In this document: positions 1-10,594 of the stretch, one piece after another
Layout: each line of letters starts with the position of its first letter
How positions within the stretch are numbered: position 1 is the stretch's first letter
Source: Camillea tinctor
Taxonomy: Eukaryota; Ascomycota; Sordariomycetes; Xylariales; Xylariaceae
Direction: 5' to 3'
Assembly (NCBI GenBank): GCA_022578605.1
Contig: MU394135.1
Coordinates: 81,232 to 145,231, forward strand
Length of the DNA: 64,000 bases
Position numbers and translations under genes: made by a program
Notes under the pieces: generated by a model
Databases searched by the model: none
What the model saw: only the letters and a program-made list of their open reading frames with translations
Told to the model about the DNA's origin: nothing

Positions 1-38
1 TATATTATAAAGCTAGTATTGCTGTCAGGAGCACTTAC

Positions 39-960
39 TGTCTCCAGGAGGGTTTGTCGTTTCGGGAAATGAACTGGTGCCATTGCCCAACCCACAGTAA
101 CCTGCAAAGAGCGCCTGGGCTGACGCGACATCGACTGTATGTGACGAACAAGCATATTTAACAGACGAGTTGATGCTTTGGCTGACACGTAGGGAGTTTT
201 GGTTGCTAGTACAGACGCAAGGCGCAAGCCTTGTCGGCTCCGCCGGACAAAGATCCCATGTCTAGCGAAGAGTTAGGTGAGAATATGAGAAGATAGATGT
301 ATGTGATTAGCCGTACCATGCCCCTAAACAGAATATTAGCATGCGTAACACCAGTCCCTACAAAGCACACTTACTGAACGACCATCGATAGCCCACTGCG
401 GGCGCAATACGCAAGCTCTCCCCATCCTGGAAGGTCGGTGATATACTGCGTTACCGGAAAGCTGGGCGCCGGAAAAGTCGTGTCCGATGCCTTATTACAG
501 TAAACACTAAACACGCTGGCTGCGCTGGTCTGGTCGTCCGATGCGGTCGACCCGCAACTAAAGCTGACCGATGATGAAATCGCCGTCGATATCGAGGCGA
601 AGTTGTTGTTCTTGGTGCAAACGCACGACTGCAAGTCGGTTACTGCCTCGGGGCAGTTCTCGTCTGTCTGCGATTGGACGTTAAGAGATACAGCAGTTGC
701 CGCACAAGGGGACTATGACACGATGTTAGTATGGCAAGACATGTATTAGTGTGAGCAAAGCTTCTCAGCAACTCGCTGGGTCGGTAGCTATATTCTCTTC
801 AAGGAATATCTGATCGACGGAAAACATCGCATTCTGAGAATGGGACCAGGCTTACTAGATCAGTGAAAATCGCAAGATCCGTAATATACACGACTTCTTG
901 CGCCACGGCGAACACCGCACTCCAGCAACTCCATACTAGTAAGGATCGTGTGCGAAACAT
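39..960 (-). CDS. Secreted CFEM-like cysteine-rich repeat protein, C-terminus beyond window edge
   Basis: The start codon is at 960-958. Exons are 856-960, 375-712, 317-323 (only 7 nt) and 39-261; the last ends phase 1 at a good donor (GTAAGT, 38-33), so the gene continues off the left edge. The N-terminus is a signal peptide (MFRTRSLLVWSCWSAVFAVA) followed by the module start YITDLAIFTDL. Two tandem modules follow, each with the pattern ITDL...C(A)...CP...CVCT...C...YC; cysteine spacing resembles fungal CFEM-type extracellular proteins. The first module carries CVCTKNNN, the second CVCTSNQN. The second module ends with GYCGLGNGTSSFP, which in this family usually leads into a third module. 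The micro-exon is needed to keep the frame between the two modules. The likely role is at the cell wall or surface, for adhesion, haem or iron handling, or host interaction; this is family-level inference. If the last donor is not used, the protein stops at 25-27. Confidence 0.75.
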
Positions 961-1080
961 GTCCGCGATATCTAGAAACCGGACTTGGGAATTTCTTGAA
1001 AAAGAGTGACTAAAGGACGAAAGTATGGAAAAGAGAGAGACACTAACGGATACATGAAGTTTTCACAAGCCGGCAGAGGC

Positions 1081-1420
1081 TTAAGGGACGCTTCCCCAGT
1101 TTAGAAATGCCATGACTCCGTGGGCAATCTGGATAGCACCACCATCATAGCGTACAACCACAATCTCCTCCCCACCCGGACGGATTAGGACGCTACGCAG
1201 TTGTAGTGTATTAAAGATCTTGGCGATCTCCAATGAACCAATTGCGTCCGATGAGTCTCGCCTACCCTGGTCCGCGAAGCGGCATACCCATGCCAGCTGA
1301 AGACGTGCTGAAGTTGAAAATACCCTCTTGACCGAGTTGCGAGTGGAAGAAGAGGCGCCGTGGCAAGCCGCTAAGTTAGACTTTGATGCAGGGACGAAAT
1401 TACCATGTTCTTCTAACTAC
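1081..1420 (-). pseudogene. Unidentified coding-like relic
   Basis: One minus-strand frame stays open for about 110 codons from a stop near 1420 to TAA at 1083-1081. Its composition looks protein-like (for example RPGGEEIVVVRYDGGA near the end), but it has no clear start. A second frame over 1270-1360 also looks coding-like (SAGMGMPLRGPG), which suggests an internal frameshift or a spliced exon. I do not recognise the family. It could be the 3' exon of a broken gene; confidence is low. Confidence 0.28.
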
Positions 1421-2344
1421 GGTTTATAGAGAGGGATGGGATGCCATCATGAAGAGTGTCCATGGGGGTTTTTTTTTTCAAGACACGACACATATTGATA
1501 AACTGTCACGGACTTTATAAGAGCTAATTGCCAAAGGGCAATTGGCATATGTCTTTTGCTCCACATAAACTAAGGGATTACCAGGAAACGATATGAGGTT
1601 ATTCGAATATAACTATCACCAGAGAGCTATGTATACTCCGTATGTACTCTTCTCTTGGCGTATCATGGTAATTTAAATCTAGGAGTTGCTCGGAAGCCGA
1701 AATGCAGGTCCCCTTATGCAATTGAATGCAAAGCGTTGAGACCTATGTAGTTCCTCAAGCGGTGTTATTGATGACCCGATAATTGCACTATGATGGGTCT
1801 TAGTAGTTTGAAGCTATACCCTAATTTTATTAGTACGTCATCCCGTTCCGTAGTGTAGGTTCCTGAATTCCGTCCCACCGCGGAATGAGTTTATATACTT
1901 GTTGTTGTAAGGATGATGCTGTAACCTCAGAAGCCAAGAAAATGAAGTATACTTGCCAGCAGCTGGCCGTCAGCTGTGACGAGTGGCACTTTATGCTTCC
2001 CTTACAACGTTGTAATACGCCCATAAACAGGATAAGGCAGATGATCTCCACTCTGAGCCTATTTAACCTACGAAGTAATTTAATAGGTTAGTCACTAGGT
2101 TAGGTTAGTAAGTTTCTCCTGTTTCTTCACCCATTGGAAGCTAGGCTGCTGTCATGGAAGCTGTCGTGGAACCTATCGTGGAACCTCCCACAATGGAGCC
2201 GAGCAGCGCAGGTTTAGGACTTAAAAGGATCTTCCCTGCCGAAAACGCCGTTGGTAACACCACCGTCTTAAGTACTTAAGTACTACGTTCTCATCCACTC
2301 GATATATATACCTAAAGTTCCCCAAGATATATCGCGCTATACTA
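1421..2344. other. Gene-free stretch
   Basis: AT-rich intergenic DNA with no supported gene. Short open frames around 1830-2091 exist on both strands but have no recognisable motif, codon pattern or flanking introns. A CTATACTAATC branch-like sequence just before 2345 may belong to a lost intron of the hydrolase relic. Confidence 0.5.
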
Positions 2345-2880
2345 ATCATGGTGGATGCATCAACATCAGCATCATCGCAATCCACGGCCTAGATACCAAG
2401 TCACTACGAACATGGATTTTCGACAAGAAAGACGGCAGCCGGGCTGTGCACTGGCTAAAGGATAGCGACATGTTACCGGCTGCTGTTCCAGAAGCTAGAA
2501 TCTACACGTACGACTGGAACGCACGTGTCTTCAACGATGCTCCTGTGCAGACAATATGAAGCCACACCGACAATCTTCTTGGTCTTCTGGCGGCTGAACG
2601 TGGCACCTCAAAAAGGCCAATTATATTTATCGCTTCCTGTTTTGAGAGACTTGTTCTGGCCGAAGCCATCTGTCGAGCAGACCAGGGAGATCATAAATAC
2701 CGCCGAATACTTCTATTTACCATTGGCATCGTTTTCTTAGCCACTCCCTTTTTCGGAACTGGTGCAGCTCGTCCTGCTTCATGGCTTGTAGTGGTTAACG
2801 GCATCATGGGCAAGGGGGCCTCCGGTCAATTAATTAAGGATTTTGAAGAGCGCGAGGTTATGCTACTAAAACATGCCTGG
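2345..2880 (+). pseudogene. Alpha/beta-hydrolase relic of the fungal NLR N-terminal type
   Basis: A single plus-strand frame reads as the esterase/lipase-like domain often found at the N-terminus of fungal NLR (STAND) proteins and in SesB-like proteins. Visible blocks, in order, are IAIHGLDTKS, TWIFDKKDGS, WLKDSDMLP, ARIYTYDWNA, RPIIFIASCF, IGIVFLATPFFGTGAA and VNGIMGKG. The frame is broken by an in-frame TGA at 2558-2560 (after PVQTI). The nucleophile elbow, normally S-C-F-G-G, reads SCFER, so the residues that build the oxyanion region are altered. No NACHT or NB-ARC segment follows; the frame degenerates by about 2880, where an antisense F-box relic begins. No start codon can be assigned. 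This is a dead fragment of an incompatibility or immunity-type gene. Confidence 0.7.
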
Positions 2881-3585
2881 AGTTGCTGCAAATGTTTGGC
2901 GGGATAGACTGTGTCGGTCGACCAAAGAATCTTCTCGCCAAGGCAATATTCAAAGTGGATTTCTTCCAACGGAGGGCGGCTAACGACGAGGGCTGCCGGT
3001 GTGGCGCTGATCACTCTTGCCGCAGCCTCTGCGCCTACACGAGTCGGAAAATCGTAATCTGGGTATACATTTGTTGCTTGCTTCTGAGACCTCTCACCGA
3101 ATACATCCTCCGACTTATCAAAGACAATTTCCTTAAGGGCAGGCAGCGAAGTAAGGGCCTATGCTAAATACGCGGTGTTCATGCCAGACTGCCTCATGTA
3201 GGCTTGGTCCTGAGCATAGCGCTGATGCACTTCATCATTTACTTCCAGAATCATATCTTCTTCCCCTTCTACACACAAATAATGCACAGCCGGAGTATAG
3301 AGGTCGAGAAGGTCAGGGACGTGAGCAACAGAAATACCGAGCGTAATTACAGAATGGCGGAATATGGGATGACGAGAGATCTCAAGCAAAATTTCAAGAC
3401 TGCGACACGCTAAAGAGACACTGCAATGTTCAAAAACCAGCGAGCCGAACCAGCGAGCCGAACCAGTGGATTGTGCAGTTGTTGATCGCCCGGCATACCT
3501 GCCGGAAATGAAGGATATCTGTGAAATCGAGCTGCTCGGCAACCGAGAGGACCAGTCCAGGAGACAGGTCAAGTAGATTTAGCAT
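2826..3585 (-). pseudogene. F-box protein relic, frameshifted
   Basis: The start is ATG at 3585-3583. The opening residues MLNLLDLSPGLVLSVAEQLD, then FTDILHFRQVCRAINN, form a recognisable F-box, the adaptor motif that binds Skp1 in SCF ubiquitin ligases. A 13-bp tandem duplication at 3437-3462 shifts the frame just after CTIHWFGSLV. Counting one repeat copy restores the frame, which continues through LEILLEISRHPIFRHS and an in-frame TAG near 3159 (YLA*ALTSLPALKEIVFD) to a stop at 2826. The C-terminal part matches the usual fungal F-box layout in which LTSLPALKEIVFDxSEDV follows about 150 residues in. Its last 55 bp overlap the hydrolase relic on the other strand. Two lesions make it a pseudogene in this assembly; the duplication could be checked as a sequencing error. 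Confidence 0.72.
3437..3462. repeat. 13-bp tandem duplication inside the F-box relic
   Basis: The unit CCAGCGAGCCGAA occurs twice head-to-tail at 3437-3449 and 3450-3462. It adds 13 bp and therefore shifts the minus-strand F-box frame. The unit length not being a multiple of three explains the break. Confidence 0.9.
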
Positions 3586-4900
3586 GGCCTCAGGTCGACA
3601 GCAATATGTTGATTGGTATATTATGGGTAGCTTTGACGAGACCAGTTGAAGCAGCCGGAATGGTGAGATGTGTGCTGAAGAATCAAGATAATCAACACAT
3701 ATATGTTACGACTAGGTTGTGGTGACTGAGTAGCCGTAACAGGTTGTTTTCAAGTGGTAGAAATATGATGATAAACCTGAAGCTGGTGAACTGGAGATAG
3801 AGGAGACCCCCTACCAACAGTTGTATGAGGCTGTGAGGGACTAGGGACTGAAGTTCCTAGTCTACGATACCTAACCATCATACTGTTTATTTGAAATAGA
3901 GATATAAAAGATTCGAAAGCAAAGGAATGTATTGATCTAAGTTGTATAGTAACGCCGACCTGCCATAATGTAAAAAAGAAAAGAAACTATCGCAAACTTG
4001 TAATGCATCGCGAGCTATATACACAATTGTGGTCCCTAGTTCCCCTAGTCCCCACATCACTAGTTGCTTAAAGGAATTAAGAAGAAGAGGAGGAGGAGGA
4101 GGAGGAGGAAGGGGGTTTGATAGTGCCCTTGTTATGGGTTAGCTTTGGTGGCCCGTGACGTTCCCCCATCCCCATCTCTTTTTCAATATTCATCTTACAA
4201 TCAAGGATTTAAAATCTGAAGACCACATGATTCTTTGCTACACGAAATCACCTAGCTTAGATAAAGTAATGACGACTTCCACATGATCAACCTGATTAAA
4301 CATAGTAGCTAGGTTACCTAAGTCAAAGGAGGCAAAGACAATGCTCTATAGTATTGATATCTTACAGATGAACACTACCGAGTTTATTAGAGCATGTTTT
4401 ATTATTTTGCACAAAGACAAAATTAACTCTGTCAAGATCCAAGTACTTAGGTAAAAATAAACACAAGAGCTACGCTACTAAACTTGGTAGCAATTAGTTC
4501 TTAACTGTGACGAGCCCTCCTAGACGTAGAACCAGGTAGGTCATGTACTAGCTTGTCTTAAATTTAAAGGCTATAGTAATTCTAGATTAGTTCAGAATAT
4601 CTCCAATAAGTACTCGTCAATAAGTACTTGTTAAAGGAATTTCTAAGGGTCTTGCTATTGATTATAAATAAATAAAAGAAACACAGCCTTAAATTAATAG
4701 CTAAAGAATAAGTGACCACGTTGGTTACGCCAACTCCGTTGGCGATGGTTACATTCCTCCAGGAGTGGTTAGCTCATATTCCCCAAATAACAGCATATTC
4801 AAATAACAGCTATTCCGTTTCCGGCGACTCGTCAAGGAAAAATGGGTCGTAACATTGATGCAAATTCTATAATTAACTGAATATATCCTTTAAGGCTCAC
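3586..4900. other. Gene-free stretch with a purine simple repeat
   Basis: AT-rich intergenic DNA. A GAA/GGA microsatellite-like purine tract covers 4081-4115. No open frame with coding character was seen. Confidence 0.5.
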
Positions 4901-7026
4901 TCAAACAGGGCTCTTACAGGTAAAACTCGTTGTGATATTGCTGCGGAAAGCACCAACCAACTGAGTAATAGCAGCATAGCAACCAAGTGTGCAGATAACT
5001 AAGCCTCCAAGAAAGTAAACAACGTTAAATAAATTGAAAAGCGGGCGTTTCATAAATGCATGATAATACTTTCGGGATTTGAAGTTAGTGTGGCCAATAC
5101 TGATTTGAGACGGTGACGGAGCTTCCCCTATCTCAACCGCATCTCTTTGAATCCAAAAGGATACTGCCGCTAAAGCGGGCAAGGTATAGGAGAGGCCCCC
5201 TATAAATAATGCACCTACGAGGGCAGAGATAAAAGCAAACTGTGGAATGGCAGCGGCCAGTGTGAATGCTAATATCCAATAGAGCGGTGCGAGTATAGCC
5301 CACCAGATCTTACCCCGTGATGACGAGAGGGAGGGAAAGTGTAGGACCTTCACGAATATCTCGTTATATGCAATTTTCAACCCAATGTTCCCTAGAAAGA
5401 GGTCAGTACATTAGAGCATATAGGATAGCCACACATTAGCCAAAGTATTTGAAAAACGGTAAAGAAAGGAAAAGAAGATACATACCATATATCCCACAGC
5501 CTATGAGACTTATGACTATGTTGATAACGTTGAGCGCTGTCTGCCAACCATAGTTCGAAATGCCTTGCGTGATAGGAGTGTAGGTAAACTGGCCGTGATA
5601 ATGGTACACGAAAGTACCATAAACGACGTATATGATGTACATGAACGCCTCTGCACACAGAAGACTCTTCCAGAAATCCCAGGGATGTCTCATCTCAGCT
5701 AAGAAGAAGACGAAAAGGGATGTACCACCGAAGCTAGTCACAGCTTGGTTTACACCGTTGATCGATGCAATGACTACAGTCATTTTCGTCAGTCTTGTAA
5801 CGCAACCAACTATTATACACCTAGCTACCAGATCATTCAGACTTACTGTACATCTGTTAGCACACACATATATACCCACAGAAGCTTTGAACGTGATACA
5901 CACCTTCCTATTCCCCCAGTAGTCATATTACTTGGCGGCATGCCAGAAAAAGTGACTATAGGAGCTTCACCCCATTGCGGGCCAAACGAAGCCATGACGG
6001 TTTGGAAGTTCGGCGAATACCTAGTGACGAGCACCATCCTACCCGAAACTTAGCCATCTTCGTCTAATCCCAAACACAGAACGATAAACTCACACTGCAA
6101 CGACAATCACAACATTCAACCACGCCGCACAATGCGCCAACCAGCCCATCCTCCTCAACGTGCGCACCTGACTCACCGCAAACCCGGCAACGACAAACAT
6201 CACCAAGCACGCCACAAAACAGATACCACCCTCACCCCCACCCCCGGGTCCCCGCGACATCTGCGCAATCGCCTGGCCATTCATAAGTATCGTCAGCCCC
6301 ATGACGCACACCAGGAACAGCGTCTGCGCAACGTTGACGCAGATCTCCATCCGGGCCCCCAGCAAGCGCGCGAACACATCGGCGTAGTTGCGCACCGGAT
6401 ACGCCGCCGAGTCCAGGTGCAGATACATCTGCCACAGCAGCCAGCCCGAGTACGCGGCCAGCGCGCCGAAGAGCGTGTACAGCGCTACGCCGGGGCCGTA
6501 GCCGAGCTGCGCGAAGGACCATCTAGGGGTGGGTTAGGGCTTGCAAGGTATGATAGCAGGGAGGGGAGGGAGGGACATACGGGGCGCCGGAGGGCCCGAG
6601 GATCTCGGTGATGATGAGGTAGGTGATGTTGATCCAGCTGGAGATTCGGGCGGTGTTTAGGTCGGGGTTTTCGGTGGCGGTGGTTTCGTGGGCTGGGCGC
6701 GGGGTTAGATCATCGAAGCACGACGTGGGTAATAATAGGGGGGCCCGTTGGATATCCGGCGGTGTTGGGAACCTACGGGTTGAGTCTCTGGAAAACCATC
6801 CTTTGATGAAGCTTTGCGGTGGTCTATTCTGTTTGAGCCTCTGGCGCTCTTGCTCCATGGCCATTTCGTTGGCTCGTGTGATGGACGCGTGGTGTAGATA
6901 ATCCTTCAAGGAAATTTTGGGGTTGTTAGGGGACTGGTGGGAGAGTTCTGGTGAGCTCCCCTTTTCGGATGTGTTGGTTGGAGAGACATCAACATCTAAT
7001 GGGACGGGCTCCTGAGTAAAAACCAT
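4901..7026 (-). CDS. Amino-acid permease (AAAP family, neutral amino-acid permease type)
   Basis: Five exons (6581-7026, 6094-6522, 5902-6038, 5486-5773, 4901-5391) join to 596 residues with the frame closing exactly. The product is an integral membrane amino-acid:proton symporter of the Aa_trans family, similar in layout to Neurospora mtr. The first 150 residues are a hydrophilic cytosolic tail. TM1 starts at ISSWINITYLIITEILGPSG, and the conserved WSFAQLGYGPG loop follows across the first intron. Later landmarks are IASINGVNQAVTSFGGTSLF (the family's typical mid-protein block), AEMRHPWDFWKS, GNIGLKIAYNEIF and IWWAILAPLYW near the C-terminus. The intron at 5774-5901 uses a GTGTAT donor, chosen because it alone keeps frame. 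Exon 2 is much richer in G+C than the rest. The substrate cannot be told from sequence. Plasma membrane location is expected. Confidence 0.88.
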
Positions 7027-10000
7027 CGTTTTTCAAGAATAGTAAGGTAAATGTGAAATTTTTGTATTGTATAGAGATATAAGAATGGTGCCTGGTTGTG
7101 GTGATCTCAAAGCAAGTTATACAGGTGGGTCGTAAATGTTTTATGTGTATGTGCTTGGGATATCAAGGAGGCCATGCGGGCTTTATATTCACAGACCGTA
7201 GAATGGCTTCAGTCCATCTTATCTTTGATGGGATGTCAGATAGGTGTGTGTATTGTGTACACCGACGCCCAAAGCCTCCTGACATGATTTGTGTAATTTC
7301 TAGGGATGAATAGCTCGGTATACTACATTGTGACGTTGCCTAAGATGTTCTGTACGTCAAAGAAAATTCTTCCCCGCCTAATCTCCTAAACAGATATCAC
7401 GTTTTTACCTCCTCTGGATGGAATTCCTAATGGGAATACCGAAATATGACACTGGCATGCACGCATACACGAACTAGGGGTAGGGACTCCAGATATCTAG
7501 GGCTCTGGGGGGTTATAGATAGAATTGTCGTTGGAGTGCCGAGGTGGCCTGCTTGGGGCGTGCTAAAATGACCGAAGGGCACATTACCGCAGGAATATAG
7601 ACCTGCTATGTGTGATTTGACGTAACCTAGTGCAATGTGGTTTCACGGCTTGGTCTCCGATAATCGGTCCTTCCACAACAGGGGATTGGTAACGATGAAG
7701 GTCACTGAAGCAGAAATACTTGCGAGATGCAGTGCATGAAACATTATCAATGAGTATATTATTCATGAGGGATTCAGCTTGGACAGCAATATTCAGTCAT
7801 CAGGATTTCTTATCATAATATACCCTAGTTAAATATAAGGTCCTAATACATGGTGGCTTGGATGTTGTTCAAAATTCACTAAACCATTTAGGAGTTTAGT
7901 CATAGATAATCAGTAGCCTCTTTGATTATTATATGAACGTTGACTTGGGAAAGCCAAAGTAGTAGAGCCCATGACTAAAAGAAACAAGTGCTCGCTTATC
8001 CCGAAGTAACCAGTTTCAGTCCTATCTGTGTGGATCCTTGAGGTAGAGTTGGGGCACGTTATTAGCAACGCCCGGAAAGCGTAGGTTAGTAGAATGTACT
8101 GAGCAAGTAAATGCTTATATATTCAAGTTCGAGAAAGACTAGGAATAAAATCTAGTGTAATTACCTAGGTAGGTAGGTAATTATTATCAGACACGTGGAG
8201 GTGGAAATTCACTGACCCCTGAGAAGAAGAAAATGGACCAGATCTTGGTAGTATGATGTAGGAGCCAAATGTAGTTGAGTAAGTGCTACTACGTCTGGTG
8301 TAACTATCTTGACATCACGGCTAAGCAATAGAGGTAATACTTCCAAACACCTAACTCCGAATATATGGGGGTTCACAATAAATTCCCTTTTCAAAGATGT
8401 AATTTAGGTATAGTCTGTGTAAGCGATTTGGACCCTAGCAAGGGTGCTAAGATCCCTTTGTCATCTTCGGAGAAGGCGAGATTTAGTCGCTAACCGGCTT
8501 TTAAACTGGGAAAGACGGGGTAGGTGTTCCAGTTCAGCCGTACCATATGGCGTGGGGGTCACGATAGATGGGCATAGCTAGTTTATAGTAGCAAAACTGC
8601 GATAGAGTTTTCTGTAACCCTCACTAGCGCTTGAGAGAATACGTAGGGGATCACACATCCCTGCTTCACTCTCGCTGAATCTAATCATGTTTTGCATAGC
8701 GGATCACCAATTCAACTAGATTTAGCTAAGGCCATTACCTAGTTTCATAAAGGCTCAGAACTAGAAAGAGAGAAACTGTATTCTAATAACGAAGGAGCGA
8801 GAAGAAATGGTATATGAGGTTAAGTATTGATTTTGGGACGACTTACTCGATAAAAATATGTGTTTTCTTGCTCATGTTTACGTGCCGGGTAAGGGTAGGA
8901 TAGGACTCTAGATCGAGCCCCCTCGATCGAGACAGTCCTATATCATCAATTCCTTTCCTAAGTGCCACCTATTTCCAGAAAGAGCCGCACGGTATCTACC
9001 TGAAAGTGCTGTTTGGAAAGACTGGGGAACAGGGCCGATGTCACCATGATATGATGATCCTTTGGCGATTTTCTCCAGGGTCTTGCATACATAATGAGAT
9101 GTGACAAGCGGAGTGATATCTTACCTAATTGGTAGCTCCGTTCCCTCGACGTCTATAGCGTCGGTTGTACAATTAGACTCAGCGAATAAGAGAAGCAAAA
9201 CTCCGGCAGCGGTCCAAGTTACCGGATAACTACACCGAGGCGCGAGGGTGGTCAGCCTGGTTATCAAAGCACATCGTGCATATTTCTACCCAACGATGCT
9301 GATGGAGAGGTGCGCTAGTCCCCCATTGTCACCTCAAGTTGCTACGATGAGTAAAAAAAAAGAAAAAGAAACTATTCACATGATAGATAGGGTCATGCAT
9401 GGCTAGGGAGCTCGTCAAAGCTTAAGGATGCCACAGCGCCACTTGCATGGCGACCCTCTAGGACTTGAGGCATTTGGGCCTTTTAGAGGGCGCATATTTT
9501 TGGTGTCGTCTTGTAATGCAAGCCATCGGCCTGCTCTATATGCTAGGAGCTTCTAGACCCGAGCTTTTTGAGGTGTTTAGGCGGGGTGTGACACTTGAGG
9601 CCAAGGCCAACCATTTTGACACCGAGAACACTCTACTAGTGTCTATGAGTGGCAGTAATTTGCGAATCGGCAAGTCCTATTAATTACTAGAGGAGTTGAG
9701 GGACCTTCTACATTACGTAGCTATGATGGGAGCGAATGGATTGAGACGATATGATGCCTCTTTCGAAAGATATCATGCTGTCTTGAAGTAGCAAACCGAA
9801 AAGTGTACATCAGATGAAATTTTCTTAAAGCTCGTAATTTGGCCGGGGAGAATGTCAATAGACGAACTTGAGTTTTTCCTTAATTAAACAATCATTCCTT
9901 GGAAATAAATCTAGCTTCTATAGATAGAACTAATCAGTATTATAGAACAAGGTAATCGTGTACCAAGGTAAGTAGAAAAGTTGGATTGATGATATGTTTA

Positions 10001-10594
10001 AGGAACTCGGTAATAATCTATCAAGTTTATTAGATATCATCCAGCTACAATTGGGAATATGTAGTGTAATATCCCAACGGTACCTAGTTCCCTAAGCTGA
10101 GGACAAGGTTGTATTTGAGGAGAAAGGGTTAACTCCGAATCATAAATACAGATAAGCCACAAGGCCAGTAGTGCTCAGTAGTGCTCACCTAATGGCTGAA
10201 AGTGGCTGTGAAATTATACCTACCCATGACCTTAAGAATTGGAAGCCAAGGGACTCAAAGCACGTGATCGCGCGTAAGATGGTGCGTGTTCTCATACGTC
10301 ATCTCAGGAAATGGCCAACCTTGGAACTTCCACTCCTTAATTCTTTCCCCTTATACTTCCCCCTTATACTTCACCCCTAATCCATCCATCTCGTGAACGG
10401 ATTTCCAACCAAGCTATCTCAAAGACCAAAAAATCTTCTAATTGGAATGCATGATAACGCGTACTATACGAACTTATGCATAAGACTAGCTAGACGTGAA
10501 ATATTCGGTGGTGTTTTGTAGCCCGGACGCGATTTAAGCGACCCAAAGGAGTCTTCTGGGCAACATCGGCTGGGCTGGTATAGAGTTTCTAAAG
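7027..10594. other. Long gene-free stretch
   Basis: About 3.6 kb of AT-rich DNA with scattered short frames (the longest 72 codons at 9465-9683) and no recognisable product. TAGGTAGGTAGG-type short repeats occur near 8165. No RNA gene or inverted-repeat element was found by eye. Confidence 0.45.

Noticed and set aside
2090..2110. TAGGTTAGGTTAG resembling telomere-like repeats
   Set aside because: Too short and unlike the TTAGGG array of ascomycete telomeres; similar TAGGTAGG motifs are scattered through the intergenic DNA.
6132..6611. A 159-codon plus-strand open frame
   Set aside because: It is antisense to exon 2 of the amino-acid permease, where high GC lengthens all frames; the product is R/P/H-rich with no motif.
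9465..9683. A 72-codon plus-strand frame
   Set aside because: No homology-like motif, no splice context and no neighbouring exons; length is within chance expectation for the stretch.
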